From positions 62,001 through 126,000 of the forward strand of contig NZ_VCRN01000002.1 in NCBI RefSeq assembly GCF_009849585.1: a DNA stretch of 64,000 nt. The letters are read 5' to 3'. This DNA comes from Bacillus sp. ZZV12-4809. Lineage in GTDB: Bacteria > Bacillota > Bacilli > Bacillales > Cytobacillaceae. The notes beneath the pieces were generated by a model. That model was not told the DNA's origin, made no database searches, and worked only from the letters and a program-made list of their open reading frames with translations. Position 1 is the first letter of the stretch; the number at the start of each line of letters is the position of its first letter. This document shows, one piece after another, positions 16,622 through 25,864 of the stretch. Both the position numbers and the translations under genes were made by a program.

Positions 16622-16662
16622 AAAAAACTCAAACATCTTTTCAAAGATTGTTTGAGTTTTTT
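16622..16662 (+). terminator. Terminator after ylaN
   Basis: AAAAAACTCAAAC-TCTTT pairs with AAAGA-TGTTTGAGTTTTTT with one bulged base. Confidence 0.85.
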
Positions 16663-16917
16663 TATAACCGTAGCAGGTTAAAAAAGGATATACTGGCAAG
16701 GTTAATTGTTTTTGTATATTCTTAATGAGTTAATTGCGGCAAAAGGTGCGTTATTCCATAAAAGAAGTATGATTTTTCCGCGTGCAGTGTATGCCCAAGG
16801 AAGCATATTATATGTCCTGAGAAATTTACAGATAATTTTGCTTGGCGAAAATCAATAATAAATGCAAATAAAGCCTTTGAATAAAATTAGTATATCGAAA
16901 AGGGAAGAAAAAATAAT

Positions 16918-16954
16918 ATTGTATAACACAATTAAAAATTGGTATAACGTAATT
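16918..16954. promoter_or_regulatory. Tandem dyad-like sites upstream of ftsW (CcpN-like)
   Basis: ATTGTATAACACAAT (16918-16932) is a dyad with arms ATTGT/ACAAT. Its inner 11-mer at 16920-16930, read on the minus strand, is TGTGTTATACA and fits the CcpN consensus fully. A related copy, ATTGGTATAACGTAATT, starts 20 bp later at 16938 (9 of 11 consensus positions). They lie 120-155 bases before the ftsW start. The remainder of 16663-17072 is AT-rich with no gene. Confidence 0.4.
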
Positions 16955-17003
16955 GTAGAATTATTTCCTTAGCTGTGTTACATTTAAATTAACTTTTCTT
17001 TTC

Positions 17004-17031
17004 TTCAAAGCAGGATATTTAATATTATAGT
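17004..17031 (+). promoter_or_regulatory. Possible ftsW promoter
   Basis: TTCAAA (17004-17009), 16 bases and TATAGT (17026-17031). Moderate match; a second TAGAAT lies just downstream. Confidence 0.45.
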
Positions 17032-17072
17032 AGAATAAGTAATAAACTTAGAAGATAAGGGAAGAGGGCTGA

Positions 17073-18275
17073 ATGTTAAAAAAAATATTAAAATCATATG
17101 ATTATACCTTGATAATAGCTGTAGCCCTGTTATCTGTTTTTGGTCTCATTATGGTGTTCAGTGCAAGTATGGTAACAGCTGTGCAGATTTATGGCCAGGA
17201 TAGCGACTTTTTTTATAATAAGCAAAAACTGAATTTAATTATCTCAGGCATTGTTTTCGTTTTTGTGGCTCTATTTCCATACAAAGCTATGCAAAGCAAC
17301 AAATTTCTTGTTCCAATGGTGTTCTTTTCTTTATTAGGCCTGATTGCGTTATTTATATTTGGAAAAGTGGCGGGCGGGGCTATGAGCTGGTTTGAAATCG
17401 GCAAAAGAAGCCTGCAGCCTGCAGAGTTTGTTAAGCTATCAGTCATTATATACCTGGGTGCTGTCTACGCAAAAAAGCAGCCATATATTAATGAATTTAA
17501 CAAAGGGGTTCTTCCCCCGCTTGCTTATCTGATTCTTGCCGTAATACTGGTTGCCGTCCAGCCTGATTTTGGTTCGGCCATAATCATTTTGCTTGTGGCT
17601 GGAGCAGTGATCTTTACATCAGGCATGAATTTCAAGAACATATTTAAACTGGGGCTTTTCGGAGTGCTGCTGGCTGCTCCTTTTATCCTCCTGTTAAAAG
17701 ATAAGATTTTTGCACCTTATCGATTGGGGAGGGTAGAAGCATTTAGAGATCCCTTTGGTTCGGAATTCGGCTATCAGCTTTCGAATTCCTACATTGCCCT
17801 TGGAGCAGGCGGATTAAAAGGGCTCGGCCTAGGTGAGAGTATACAAAAACTTGGGTATCTTCCTGAAGCTCATACTGACTTCATTATGGCCGTAATTGCA
17901 GAGGAGCTTGGAGCATTTGGAGTAGGTTTTGTCATTCTGCTTCTTGGGTACATTGTCCTGAGGGGGATCTTTATCAGTTTAAAGTGTAAAGATGCTTTTG
18001 GCAGCTTACTTGCTATCGGCATTTCCGCCATGATAGGAATTCAGGCGTTCATTAATCTTGCAGGGATTTCGGGCGTTATGCCGCTTACCGGGGTTACACT
18101 TCCTTTTATAAGCTATGGAGGATCATCTCTGCTTCAGCTTTCGATTGCAATGGGGATTCTTGTAAATGTATCTATGTTCGTAAATTATGAAAAAAAATAT
18201 AAAAATAAACATGAAGAAACAAATCCGGAATCCATAGAAATGGCCTCCGAAAAATCTTTTTCAATCCATAAATAA
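17073..18275 (+). CDS. ftsW: Septal peptidoglycan glycosyltransferase FtsW
   Basis: SEDS-family polymerase that links lipid II into glycan strands at the division septum with PBP2B. About ten transmembrane segments are visible. The family's central loop motif GYQLSNSYIALGAGGLKGLGLG (starts near residue 232) is followed by LPEAHTDFIMAVIAEELG, holding the conserved Asp, and by the C-terminal GVTLPFISYGGSSLL. 400 aa, same as B. subtilis FtsW. ATG after GGAAGAGGG. It is the only gene between the ylaN and ftsW terminators, and its partner pbpB is 41 kb downstream in this window. Confidence 0.95.
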   Translation: MLKKILKSYDYTLIIAVALLSVFGLIMVFSASMVTAVQIYGQDSDFFYNKQKLNLIISGIVFVFVALFPYKAMQSNKFLVPMVFFSLLGLIALFIFGKVAGGAMSWFEIGKRSLQPAEFVKLSVIIYLGAVYAKKQPYINEFNKGVLPPLAYLILAVILVAVQPDFGSAIIILLVAGAVIFTSGMNFKNIFKLGLFGVLLAAPFILLLKDKIFAPYRLGRVEAFRDPFGSEFGYQLSNSYIALGAGGLKGLGLGESIQKLGYLPEAHTDFIMAVIAEELGAFGVGFVILLLGYIVLRGIFISLKCKDAFGSLLAIGISAMIGIQAFINLAGISGVMPLTGVTLPFISYGGSSLLQLSIAMGILVNVSMFVNYEKKYKNKHEETNPESIEMASEKSFSIHK

Positions 18276-18300
18276 GCACACAGTTAACCTAACAGTGCTT
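18274..18300 (+). terminator. Terminator after ftsW
   Basis: AAGCAC..GTTA pairs with TAAC..GTGCTT around ACC, followed by TATTTATAT. The stem begins at the stop codon. Confidence 0.6.
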
Positions 18301-18373
18301 TATTTATATATCAATCAGCATTTGCTGATTACATAAGTGCTTCCATCAGGAGGCAGCCAATCAAAGTTATAAT

Positions 18374-18401
18374 GGCCGGACAGCGGAAAACCCGCCCGGC
18401 C
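18374..18401 (+). repeat. GC-rich hairpin upstream of pycA
   Basis: GGCCGG (ACA bulge) GCGG pairs with CCGC and CCGGCC around AAAAC. It is unusually GC-rich for this window, ends 56 bases before pycA, and has no following T-run. Could be an attenuating leader structure. Confidence 0.4.
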
Positions 18402-18457
18402 TCAACTTAGATTTGGCAGAATATTGCCAAAAAATACATAAAGACGGGGTGTTTTAT

Positions 18458-21400
18458 TTGAGCAGAAAAATTAACAAGGTTTTAGTAGCCAACAGAGGAG
18501 AAATCGCCATTCGTGTATTCCGTGCGTGCACAGAGCTGGATATTCGCACGGTAGCTGTCTATTCCAAAGAAGATTCCGGATCCTACCACCGCTATAAAGC
18601 GGATGAAGCTTATCTGGTAGGGGAAGGCAAAAAACCGATTGAAGCCTATCTTGATATTGAAGGAATCATTGATATAGCTAAAAGCAGTGATGTTGATGCA
18701 ATTCACCCGGGCTACGGGTTTCTGTCTGAAAATATTGAATTTGCAAAACGGTGTGAGGAAGAAGGGATCATATTTATAGGCCCTACTTCGAAGCACCTGG
18801 ATATGTTTGGAGATAAAGTAAAAGCAAGAACTCAAGCCCAGCTTGCTGAAATTCCGGTTATTCCAGGCAGTGATGGTCCGGTAGAGAGCCTGGATGATGT
18901 AATTAGCTTCGGAAAAAATTACGGCTTCCCGATTATCATTAAGGCTTCATTGGGCGGCGGAGGAAGAGGAATGCGTATCGTAAGGAGCCTTGAGGAAGTA
19001 AAGGAATCATATGAGCGTGCAAAATCAGAGGCAAAAGCAGCTTTTGGCAATGATGAGGTTTATGTTGAAAGATTCATAGAAAGACCAAAACATATTGAAG
19101 TTCAAATCATCGGTGACCAAGAAGGAAATATTGTTCATCTATATGAAAGAGATTGTTCAGTCCAAAGGCGCCATCAGAAGGTTGTTGAAGTTGCACCTTG
19201 CGTGTCCCTTGCTGAGAATCTGAGAGACGATATATGCCAAGCTGCTGTAAACCTGATGAAGAACGTAGATTATTTAAATGCAGGAACGGTCGAATTCCTT
19301 GTTTCAGGTGATCAGTTTTATTTCATAGAAGTAAATCCGCGTGTGCAAGTTGAGCATACGATCACCGAAATGGTAACAGGTGTTGATATCGTACAGACGC
19401 AAATCCTTGTGGCTGAAGGCTACTCGCTGCACAGCAAAGAAGTTGGTGTTCCTAAACAGGAAAATATTCATATACATGGCTATGCCATTCAATCACGTGT
19501 TACAACAGAGGATCCGTTAAATAACTTCATGCCTGATACAGGCAGATTAATGGCATACAGATCAGGCGGCGGTTTCGGCGTGAGACTTGATGCAGGAAAT
19601 GGTTTCCAGGGAGCAGTGATCACACCATATTATGATTCACTGCTAGTTAAACTATCAACACACGCAATGACTTTTCAGCAGGCAGCTTCAAAAATGGTAA
19701 GGAACCTTCAGGAGTTCCGTATCCGGGGAATTAAAACAAATATTCCTTTCCTTGAGAATGTGGTAAAACATGAGAAATTCTTAATTGGTGAATATGATAC
19801 ATCATTTATTGATGAAACTCCTGAACTATTCCTTTTCTCGAAAAAGAAAGACCGCGGAACAAAGATGCTGAATTATATCGGGAACGTAACAGTAAATGGA
19901 TTTCCGGGAATTGAAAAGAAAAAACGTCCGGTATTTGATGTGCCGCGAGTTCCGAAATTAAAATACAGCACAGATTACCGGGACGGGACCAAGCAAATTT
20001 TAGATAATCAAGGTCCTGAAGGGCTTGTTAAATGGATTAAAGAACAAAAAGAAGTCCTGATTACGGATACTACCTTCCGTGATGCGCATCAATCGCTGCT
20101 CGCGACAAGGGTAAGAACAAATGATCTGAAGCATATCGCAGAGCCGACAGCAAAATTGCTTCCGGATATGTTCTCTTTTGAGATGTGGGGCGGTGCAACT
20201 TTTGATGTTGCTTATAGATTCCTGAAAGAAGATCCTTGGGATAGGCTGCTGACTTTGCGGGAAAAGATGCCAAATGTTTTATTCCAGATGCTTCTTAGAG
20301 CTTCGAATGCGGTGGGATATAAGAACTATCCAGATAATGTCATAAGGGAATTCGTAGAAAAATCAGCCTACGCAGGAATCGATGTATTCCGTATTTTCGA
20401 TAGCCTTAACTGGGTTAAAGGGATGGAAGTCGCAATCGATGCTGTCCGCCAGACAGGAAAAATTGCCGAAGCCGCTATGTGCTATACAGGTGATATTCTG
20501 GATCCAGCCAGAACGAAGTACAACCTTAAATACTATAAAGATTTGGCAAAAGAGCTGGAAAATCAGGGAGCTCATATTCTGGCCATCAAAGATATGGCTG
20601 GTTTACTGAAGCCGCAATCAGCATACACTCTTATTTCTGAATTGAAAGAAACAGTAGATATTCCAATTCATCTTCATACCCATGATACAAGCGGAAATGG
20701 AATTTACACATATGCAAAAGCTATTGAAGCTGGAGTGGATATTGTGGATACAGCTTTAAGCACAATGGCTGGCCTGACCTCTCAGCCAAGTGCTAATTCA
20801 TTATATTACGCACTGCAGGGGAATGACAGGCAGCCAAATATTGATATCCAGTCGCTCGAGCAATTATCTTACTATTGGGAGGATGTCCGCAAATATTACG
20901 AGGACTTCGAAAGCGGCATGAAAGCCCCTCATTCAGAAGTCTACCAGCATGAGATGCCTGGAGGGCAATACAGTAATCTTCAGCAGCAGGCTAAAGCGGT
21001 AGGCCTGGGGGATAAGTGGGATGAAGTTAAGGACATGTACTCCAGAGTGAATCATATGTTTGGAGATATCGTTAAAGTTACACCTTCATCCAAGGTAGTC
21101 GGTGATATGGCATTGTTTATGGTCCAGAATCAGCTGACAGAGCAGGATGTTTTGAATAAAGGCAAATCTCTGGATTTTCCTGACTCAGTGGTAGAATTAT
21201 TCGAGGGCTACTTAGGACAGCCATATGGAGGGTTCCCGGCGGACTTGCAGAAGGTCATATTGAAAGACAGGGAGCCAATCACTGTACGCCCGGGTGAGCT
21301 TCTAGAAGATGCCGACTTCGATGCAATAAAAGAAAAACTCTTTAAAGAATTGGGCAGACAGGTAACAAGCTTTGAGGCAATTGCCTATGCGCTGTATCCA

Positions 21401-21898
21401 AAAGTATTTATGGAATATATAAAGACCTGTGATCAATTTGGTGATATTTCCGTTCTTGATACCCCTACATTCCTATATGGTTTAAGACTGGGTGAGGAAG
21501 TGGAAATTGAAATTGAAACAGGTAAAACATTAATTGTTAAATTAGTTTCGATTGGCCAGCCTCAAGCAGATGGGACCAGAATTGTTTATTTCGAGCTAAA
21601 TGGACAGCCGCGTGAAGTAAGCATAAAAGATGAAAGCATTAAAGATACAACAGCAGCCAAGGCAAAAGCTGATCCGCATAATGAAAGCCATATTGCAGCC
21701 AGCATGCCGGGAACTGTCATCAAGTTACTTGTAGAAAAAGGTGAAAAAGTCGAAAAAGGGGATCATTTAATGATTACCGAGGCTATGAAGATGGAAACCA
21801 CTGTACAAGCACCATTCTCTGGAACGGTAAAGGATATTTTCGTCTCTAATGGAGAAGCAATTCAAACAGGAGATTTACTGATAGATTTATCTAAATAA
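18458..21898 (+). CDS. pycA: Pyruvate carboxylase
   Basis: Biotin enzyme converting pyruvate and bicarbonate to oxaloacetate (anaplerosis). Domains in order: biotin carboxylase with the ATP-grasp loop KASLGGGGRGMRIV near 160 and the catalytic EVNPRVQVEHT; carboxyltransferase starting LITDTTFRDAHQSLLATR near 535; and a C-terminal biotinyl domain with EAMKME, biotin on about Lys1111. The likely start is TTG 18458 (GGGGTG upstream), giving 1146 aa, close to B. subtilis PycA; the in-frame TTG at 18413 lacks a site. The strong bidirectional terminator follows. pycA next to ctaA is the B. subtilis order. Confidence 0.95.
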   Translation: MSRKINKVLVANRGEIAIRVFRACTELDIRTVAVYSKEDSGSYHRYKADEAYLVGEGKKPIEAYLDIEGIIDIAKSSDVDAIHPGYGFLSENIEFAKRCEEEGIIFIGPTSKHLDMFGDKVKARTQAQLAEIPVIPGSDGPVESLDDVISFGKNYGFPIIIKASLGGGGRGMRIVRSLEEVKESYERAKSEAKAAFGNDEVYVERFIERPKHIEVQIIGDQEGNIVHLYERDCSVQRRHQKVVEVAPCVSLAENLRDDICQAAVNLMKNVDYLNAGTVEFLVSGDQFYFIEVNPRVQVEHTITEMVTGVDIVQTQILVAEGYSLHSKEVGVPKQENIHIHGYAIQSRVTTEDPLNNFMPDTGRLMAYRSGGGFGVRLDAGNGFQGAVITPYYDSLLVKLSTHAMTFQQAASKMVRNLQEFRIRGIKTNIPFLENVVKHEKFLIGEYDTSFIDETPELFLFSKKKDRGTKMLNYIGNVTVNGFPGIEKKKRPVFDVPRVPKLKYSTDYRDGTKQILDNQGPEGLVKWIKEQKEVLITDTTFRDAHQSLLATRVRTNDLKHIAEPTAKLLPDMFSFEMWGGATFDVAYRFLKEDPWDRLLTLREKMPNVLFQMLLRASNAVGYKNYPDNVIREFVEKSAYAGIDVFRIFDSLNWVKGMEVAIDAVRQTGKIAEAAMCYTGDILDPARTKYNLKYYKDLAKELENQGAHILAIKDMAGLLKPQSAYTLISELKETVDIPIHLHTHDTSGNGIYTYAKAIEAGVDIVDTALSTMAGLTSQPSANSLYYALQGNDRQPNIDIQSLEQLSYYWEDVRKYYEDFESGMKAPHSEVYQHEMPGGQYSNLQQQAKAVGLGDKWDEVKDMYSRVNHMFGDIVKVTPSSKVVGDMALFMVQNQLTEQDVLNKGKSLDFPDSVVELFEGYLGQPYGGFPADLQKVILKDREPITVRPGELLEDADFDAIKEKLFKELGRQVTSFEAIAYALYPKVFMEYIKTCDQFGDISVLDTPTFLYGLRLGEEVEIEIETGKTLIVKLVSIGQPQADGTRIVYFELNGQPREVSIKDESIKDTTAAKAKADPHNESHIAASMPGTVIKLLVEKGEKVEKGDHLMITEAMKMETTVQAPFSGTVKDIFVSNGEAIQTGDLLIDLSK

Positions 21899-21949
21899 AT
21901 AGCTGTTTTCGTAAAGTCTATTGCTTCTCTAACTTAATTAAATTTGCTG

Positions 21950-22042
21950 AGTGAACTTCGCCGCGGCACTTGATCCTCGCAGGGGAGACTTGCATTCCTC
22001 CCCGCTGGTTTGCTGCGTGTCTGGAGCGGAAATCAACAGCAG
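21950..22042. repeat. Second relic of an intergenic repeat family
   Basis: This GC-richer stretch (CGCCGCGGCAC, GCAGGGGAGAC, CCTCCCCGCTGG) ends GTCTGGAGCGGAAATCAACA, the kind of end seen in dispersed Bacillaceae intergenic repeats. It resembles the right end of the segment at 3088-3254. The left boundary is unclear. No ORF with a ribosome binding site is present. Confidence 0.4.
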
Positions 22043-22050
22043 AATTCATA

Positions 22051-22089
22051 ACAAAAGAGCTTCGGCGAAGAATGCCGAAGCTCTTTTGT
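22051..22089. terminator. Strong bidirectional terminator pycA / ctaA
   Basis: A perfect 16-bp stem (ACAAAAGAGCTTCGGC and its complement) with a 7-base loop ends both convergent genes. Confidence 0.95.
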
Positions 22090-22098
22090 TTATTTAAA

Positions 22099-23076
22099 TT
22101 AAGGGATAGAAGTAACGGTAGGAATTCCAGATTCTTCATTTTTCTCTTTTTCCTTAACTCCTGAAACAGCAAGCTCATTCTTTCTGCTTCGTGAAGTCAG
22201 GAGGATAAAATAGCTTAATACTCCAAATAAGCAGGAAATAAAGAAGGCGTGGGCAAGAGCTATATACAAGTTAAGTCTGGTTAAAACAACTAATGCACCT
22301 GCAGCAACCTGGAGCGATACTAAGATAAATGATATAATCCAGCCCCAGTAAATCACCTTCTGTTCCCGGTAATGTTTAACGGCTAGATAGGTAATATAAG
22401 CAATCCATATAAAAATTAATCCAGCAGCGGCCCGGTGCCCCATCTGTACCCATTCATACATATTGGCAGGAAGTGCGAAGGAATCATTTATGCATAATGG
22501 CCAGTCACGGCATACAAGGCTGGCATTTACATGGCGCACTAGAGCGCCGGTGTAAACAACTGCATAGCTGTATAACGAAACCCCAATAATATGTTTCCTC
22601 ATTCTTTTATCGATAATAAGCTTCTCTGCCTCGAATTTTTTATCTACTTCAAAAATAAGCAAAGTCAGGAGCAGTACTGCAGCAAATGATATTAAAGATA
22701 TCCCGAAATGAAGGGCGAGCACAAAATCAGATTGCCCCCAGACTACGGCGGCAGCTCCAATTAAAGCCTGCAGGATAAGGAAAAACAGAGAAGTCAGTGA
22801 TAAAAACTTTGTTTCCCTAATATGACCTATTTTTCTCCATGTCCAAATCGATAATATAAGTACCATAAACCCGATAGAGCCTGAAACCAGTCTATGGGCC
22901 AGTTCAATAATCAGTTCAGGAGTAATATCGGTCGGAACCAGTTCGCCATTGCAAAGCGGCCACGATTTCCCGCACCCCATTCCTGATTCAGTTTTCGTAA
23001 CCAGGGCACCGCCCAGCAAGACTAAAAGCATGCCGAATGATGTTAGAACGGCAAACCATTTTAAAGATCGTTGCAA
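22099..23076 (-). CDS. ctaA: Heme A synthase CtaA
   Basis: Membrane enzyme that oxidises heme O to heme A for the cytochrome oxidase. Eight transmembrane helices fall in two repeats. Key residues are visible: the redox-active cysteine pair Cys35 and Cys42 ([11 protein letters not shown]), the catalytic Glu58 and heme ligand His61 (IIELAHRL), a second cysteine pair in [10 protein letters not shown], and [11 protein letters not shown]. 325 aa with a Lys/Glu tail. TTG start behind AAGGTGA. Divergent from ctaB across a 633-base gap, as in B. subtilis where both sides respond to ResD. Confidence 0.95.
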   Translation of the reverse strand: MQRSLKWFAVLTSFGMLLVLLGGALVTKTESGMGCGKSWPLCNGELVPTDITPELIIELAHRLVSGSIGFMVLILSIWTWRKIGHIRETKFLSLTSLFFLILQALIGAAAVVWGQSDFVLALHFGISLISFAAVLLLTLLIFEVDKKFEAEKLIIDKRMRKHIIGVSLYSYAVVYTGALVRHVNASLVCRDWPLCINDSFALPANMYEWVQMGHRAAAGLIFIWIAYITYLAVKHYREQKVIYWGWIISFILVSLQVAAGALVVLTRLNLYIALAHAFFISCLFGVLSYFILLTSRSRKNELAVSGVKEKEKNEESGIPTVTSIP

Positions 23077-23287
23077 AGCCTTTCACCTTCTTTATATATT
23101 CTGTGTTTATCAATAGTGTCTATAATTGAATTACTGCGTATTTATTCATTATATATCTTAACAGAGATCCTCTGAAAATCCATATATGAAGAGAGTCTAG
23201 TTACTTTTTCGATAGTACAGGAATAAAATGCTTTTTACAACAGTTATAAAAATTATAAAGTTAATTATAGTAAAAAAGGTTGAAACT

Positions 23288-23293
23288 TATAAT
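23288..23293 (+). promoter_or_regulatory. Possible -10 box in the ctaA-ctaB interval
   Basis: A consensus TATAAT with a poor -35 region; if active it would give a leader that contains the 8-codon ORF at 23326. Confidence 0.35.
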
Positions 23294-23325
23294 AGAGTTT
23301 GCTAGAAATATAAAGGGGGTATAAA

Positions 23326-23352
23326 ATGGTTGTCCCCTGTCGCGGAAAATAA
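23326..23352 (+). CDS. Candidate 8-codon leader ORF (MVVPCRGK)
   Basis: ATG-GTT-GTC-CCC-TGT-CGC-GGA-AAA-TAA is preceded by AAAGGGGG at a spacing of about 5 bases, one of the best ribosome binding sites in the window. AGGGG of that site can pair with CCCCT inside the ORF, placing the ATG in the loop. I know no homologue. It could be a leader peptide for ctaB or a stand-alone micropeptide, or chance. Confidence 0.35.
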   Translation: MVVPCRGK

Positions 23353-23451
23353 CCTAAAATACATAAAAGTGAGAATACTTTATCCTCCGTAGTTTTCTGA
23401 AGCAGCTTTATTATCTCAAAAATAAACCCTTTCTTTAAGTGAATTTAGGCT

Positions 23452-23479
23452 TTGACACAAATTAGTCATAAATTATTCT
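23452..23479 (+). promoter_or_regulatory. Probable ctaB operon promoter
   Basis: TTGACA (23452-23457), 16 bases and TATTCT (23474-23479). About 230 bases of leader follow before ctaB. Confidence 0.55.
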
Positions 23480-23485
23480 AAAAAA

Positions 23486-23494
23486 ATTCACAAA
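23486..23494 (-). promoter_or_regulatory. ResD-like box
   Basis: On the minus strand this reads TTTGTGAAT, the consensus I recall for ResD. TAAGTGAAT at 23436-23444 is a weaker match. Both flank the putative ctaB promoter and fit ResDE control of oxidase biogenesis. The rest of 23077-23709 is AT-rich without further clear elements. Confidence 0.45.
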
Positions 23495-23709
23495 AGAGTT
23501 TTAAAGTGTGATTTAATATACAGAGAAATGGTTTGGGTTCATTTAGATAGTAAACAGTTTAAATACATTATTAATGGTAGAAAACTATTAGTATGATTAT
23601 TATTCATCCAGGGTTCACCCCTCGTTTTTTATCGTGAATATGGCATTCAGGGCATTTATACTTTATAGTAGGTGTAATGTTCGCGATAAGGGATTAAGGA
23701 GGAAAAGAT

Positions 23710-24648
23710 ATGTCTGACTCACGGGCTTTGAGTGATGCAGCTATTGAGAACACAGAGCGAAGCCTTCAAAAAGATCTGCCTGAGACTACAGTTTGGAAGG
23801 ATTTCCTTGCTCTAATCAAAATTGGCATTGTGAATTCCAATCTAATTACAACTTTCACCGGTCTTTGGCTTGCACTGCATTTTTCCGGAAAAGGATTTTT
23901 CAATAATCTGGATTTAGTTCTTTATACAGTAATCGGCTCTTCACTGATTATTGCAGGCTCCTGCAGCTTAAATAATTTTATTGACCGCGACATTGATCCT
24001 TTAATGGAAAGGACAAAAGGGAGGCCAACTGTTACTGGGAAAGTGAACCCAGGCAAGGTGGCACTTTTGAGTTTTCTGCTTATTGGCCTTGGTACGGCCT
24101 TTTTAATGTTTACAACAGCAGCAGCGGTTGTAATTGGATTACTAGGTGTTTTCAGCTATGTTGTTCTATATACAATGTGGACGAAGCGCAGGTTTGTTTC
24201 CAATACGATTGTAGGCAGCATTTCAGGGGCAGTTCCCCCGCTGATCGGGTGGGCAGCAGTGGATGGCAACCTTGATCCCATGGCCTGGGTACTGTTTGCT
24301 ATCGTGTTCATCTGGCAGCCTCCGCACTTTTATGCACTTGCAATGAGAAGGGCAGAGGAATATAGGGCTGCGGGAGTTCCGATGCTTCCAGTAGTAAAAG
24401 GATTTAAAACAACTAAAAGGCATATTTATTTATGGGTTGCAGCACTATTGCCGCTGCCGTTTCTTATGCCATCATTAGGATTGCCTTTCTTAATACTTGC
24501 TGGTGCTTTAAATATTGGCTGGTTATTAACCGGGTTATACGCAAGAAAGTTTAATGATGATATTAAATGGGCTACATTAATGTTTGTATACTCCCTGCAA
24601 TATCTGACCATTATGTTTGTAGCTATGGTAATCATCACACTTATTTAA
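23710..24648 (+). CDS. ctaB: Protoheme IX farnesyltransferase (heme O synthase)
   Basis: UbiA-family prenyltransferase that adds a farnesyl group to heme b, giving heme O, the substrate of CtaA. The catalytic aspartate motif [15 protein letters not shown] is at about 95-109, with a second conserved loop YTMWTKRR and about eight to nine membrane helices. 312 aa. AAGGAGG before the ATG. First gene of the ctaBCDEF series. Confidence 0.95.
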   Translation: MSDSRALSDAAIENTERSLQKDLPETTVWKDFLALIKIGIVNSNLITTFTGLWLALHFSGKGFFNNLDLVLYTVIGSSLIIAGSCSLNNFIDRDIDPLMERTKGRPTVTGKVNPGKVALLSFLLIGLGTAFLMFTTAAAVVIGLLGVFSYVVLYTMWTKRRFVSNTIVGSISGAVPPLIGWAAVDGNLDPMAWVLFAIVFIWQPPHFYALAMRRAEEYRAAGVPMLPVVKGFKTTKRHIYLWVAALLPLPFLMPSLGLPFLILAGALNIGWLLTGLYARKFNDDIKWATLMFVYSLQYLTIMFVAMVIITLI

Positions 24649-24759
24649 CTTAGTTAGGAAATTCCTTCTTTCGTTTATAACGGGAGGGGATTTATCCATA
24701 TTTTTTGATCAAACAATTCAAAAAATGAAATCTTTACGAAAGAGGGGTTTGATTAAGCT

Positions 24760-25836
24760 ATGAAAAGGCTTGCAAAGTGGCGTCTTTTTTCTCTGTTTGC
24801 AATGATGGCGCTCATTCTTTCCGCTTGCTCCGGCAAACCGTATTTATCAACGCTGAATCCTGCCGGCGAAGTGGCGCAGACACAATTTGATTTGATGGTG
24901 TTAAGTACTGTAATTATGGTAGGAGTAATTGCGGTCGTAACAGTAATCTTCTTTATTGTTGTATTTAAGTTCCGCCGAAAGGACGACAGAATTCCAAAAC
25001 AAGTTGAAGGAAGCCACAAACTGGAAATCATTTGGACTGTTATTCCTATTCTTTTGCTTCTTATTCTTGCTGTACCGACAGTTTCAGCTACCTTTAAGCT
25101 TGCTGATGTAGGCCCAATGGAAAAGAAGAATGAAGAAGGCAAGACAGATGCACTTGTTGTAAATGTGCGTGCAAACTTATACTGGTGGGAATTTGAGTAT
25201 CCAAACCAGGAAATCATCACTGGCCAGGAATTAGTTGTTCCAACGGATGAAAAAGTTTATTTCAATCTTATTGCTTCTGATGTAAAGCACTCCTTCTGGA
25301 TTCCTGCTGTAGGCGGTAAGCTGGATACAAACACGGACAACGTGAATAAATTCTGGCTGAAGTTTGACAGTGAAAAGGCTGAAGAAGCAGATAATTTCTT
25401 CTACGGAAAGTGTGCTGAGCTTTGCGGTCCATCCCACGCATTAATGGATTTCAAAGTTAAAGCGGTTCCACGTGAAGAATTCGATCAATGGGCAACTGCT
25501 ATGGCAGAAGTTAAAGAACCTAAAAAAGCGGAGACAGATCTGGCTCAAGCTGGTCAGGAAGTCTTCAACAACAGCTGTATCGGCTGTCATGCTGTAACAC
25601 CGGCAAACACTGCTCCTGAAGCAGCTCGTTTAGCTCCAAACTTAACAAACTTCGGTGATCGTGACCGTATTGCAGGTATCCTTGATCATACTGAAGAGGA
25701 CCTTAAGGATTGGTTAAGAGATCCGGAAACATTCAAGCCTGGCAATAAAATGACAGGTACTTATGGTGAATTGTCTGAAGAAGAGCTTGATGCCCTTGCT
25801 GAATATTTAATGGGCTTGAAAGTTATGGAACAATAG
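24760..25836 (+). CDS. ctaC: Cytochrome caa3 oxidase subunit II with fused cytochrome c
   Basis: Electron-entry subunit of the caa3 oxidase. Lipoprotein signal ending LSAC (Cys23), two transmembrane helices (about 46-70 and 88-110), then a cupredoxin domain with a complete CuA site: His177, Cys218, Cys222, His226, Met229 (CAELCGPSHALM). A C-terminal cytochrome c domain carries CIGCH (273-277) and the likely axial Met331. 358 aa. The fused heme domain marks caa3 rather than aa3. AGAGGGG lies 12 bases from the ATG, a rather long spacing. Confidence 0.97.
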   Translation: MKRLAKWRLFSLFAMMALILSACSGKPYLSTLNPAGEVAQTQFDLMVLSTVIMVGVIAVVTVIFFIVVFKFRRKDDRIPKQVEGSHKLEIIWTVIPILLLLILAVPTVSATFKLADVGPMEKKNEEGKTDALVVNVRANLYWWEFEYPNQEIITGQELVVPTDEKVYFNLIASDVKHSFWIPAVGGKLDTNTDNVNKFWLKFDSEKAEEADNFFYGKCAELCGPSHALMDFKVKAVPREEFDQWATAMAEVKEPKKAETDLAQAGQEVFNNSCIGCHAVTPANTAPEAARLAPNLTNFGDRDRIAGILDHTEEDLKDWLRDPETFKPGNKMTGTYGELSEEELDALAEYLMGLKVMEQ

Positions 25837-25864
25837 GGGATTTTTTGAAAAGGGAGGTAAAATT

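Noticed and set aside
16921-16974. 17-codon ORF (TTG start, MYNTIKNWYNVIVELFP)
   Set aside because: The TTG near 16919 has only a distant purine-rich site and the sequence doubles as the tandem dyads; too weak to call a peptide.
24753-25220. 155-codon minus-strand ORF
   Set aside because: Antisense to ctaC; no ribosome site and low-complexity Thr/Ile composition typical of a shadow frame.
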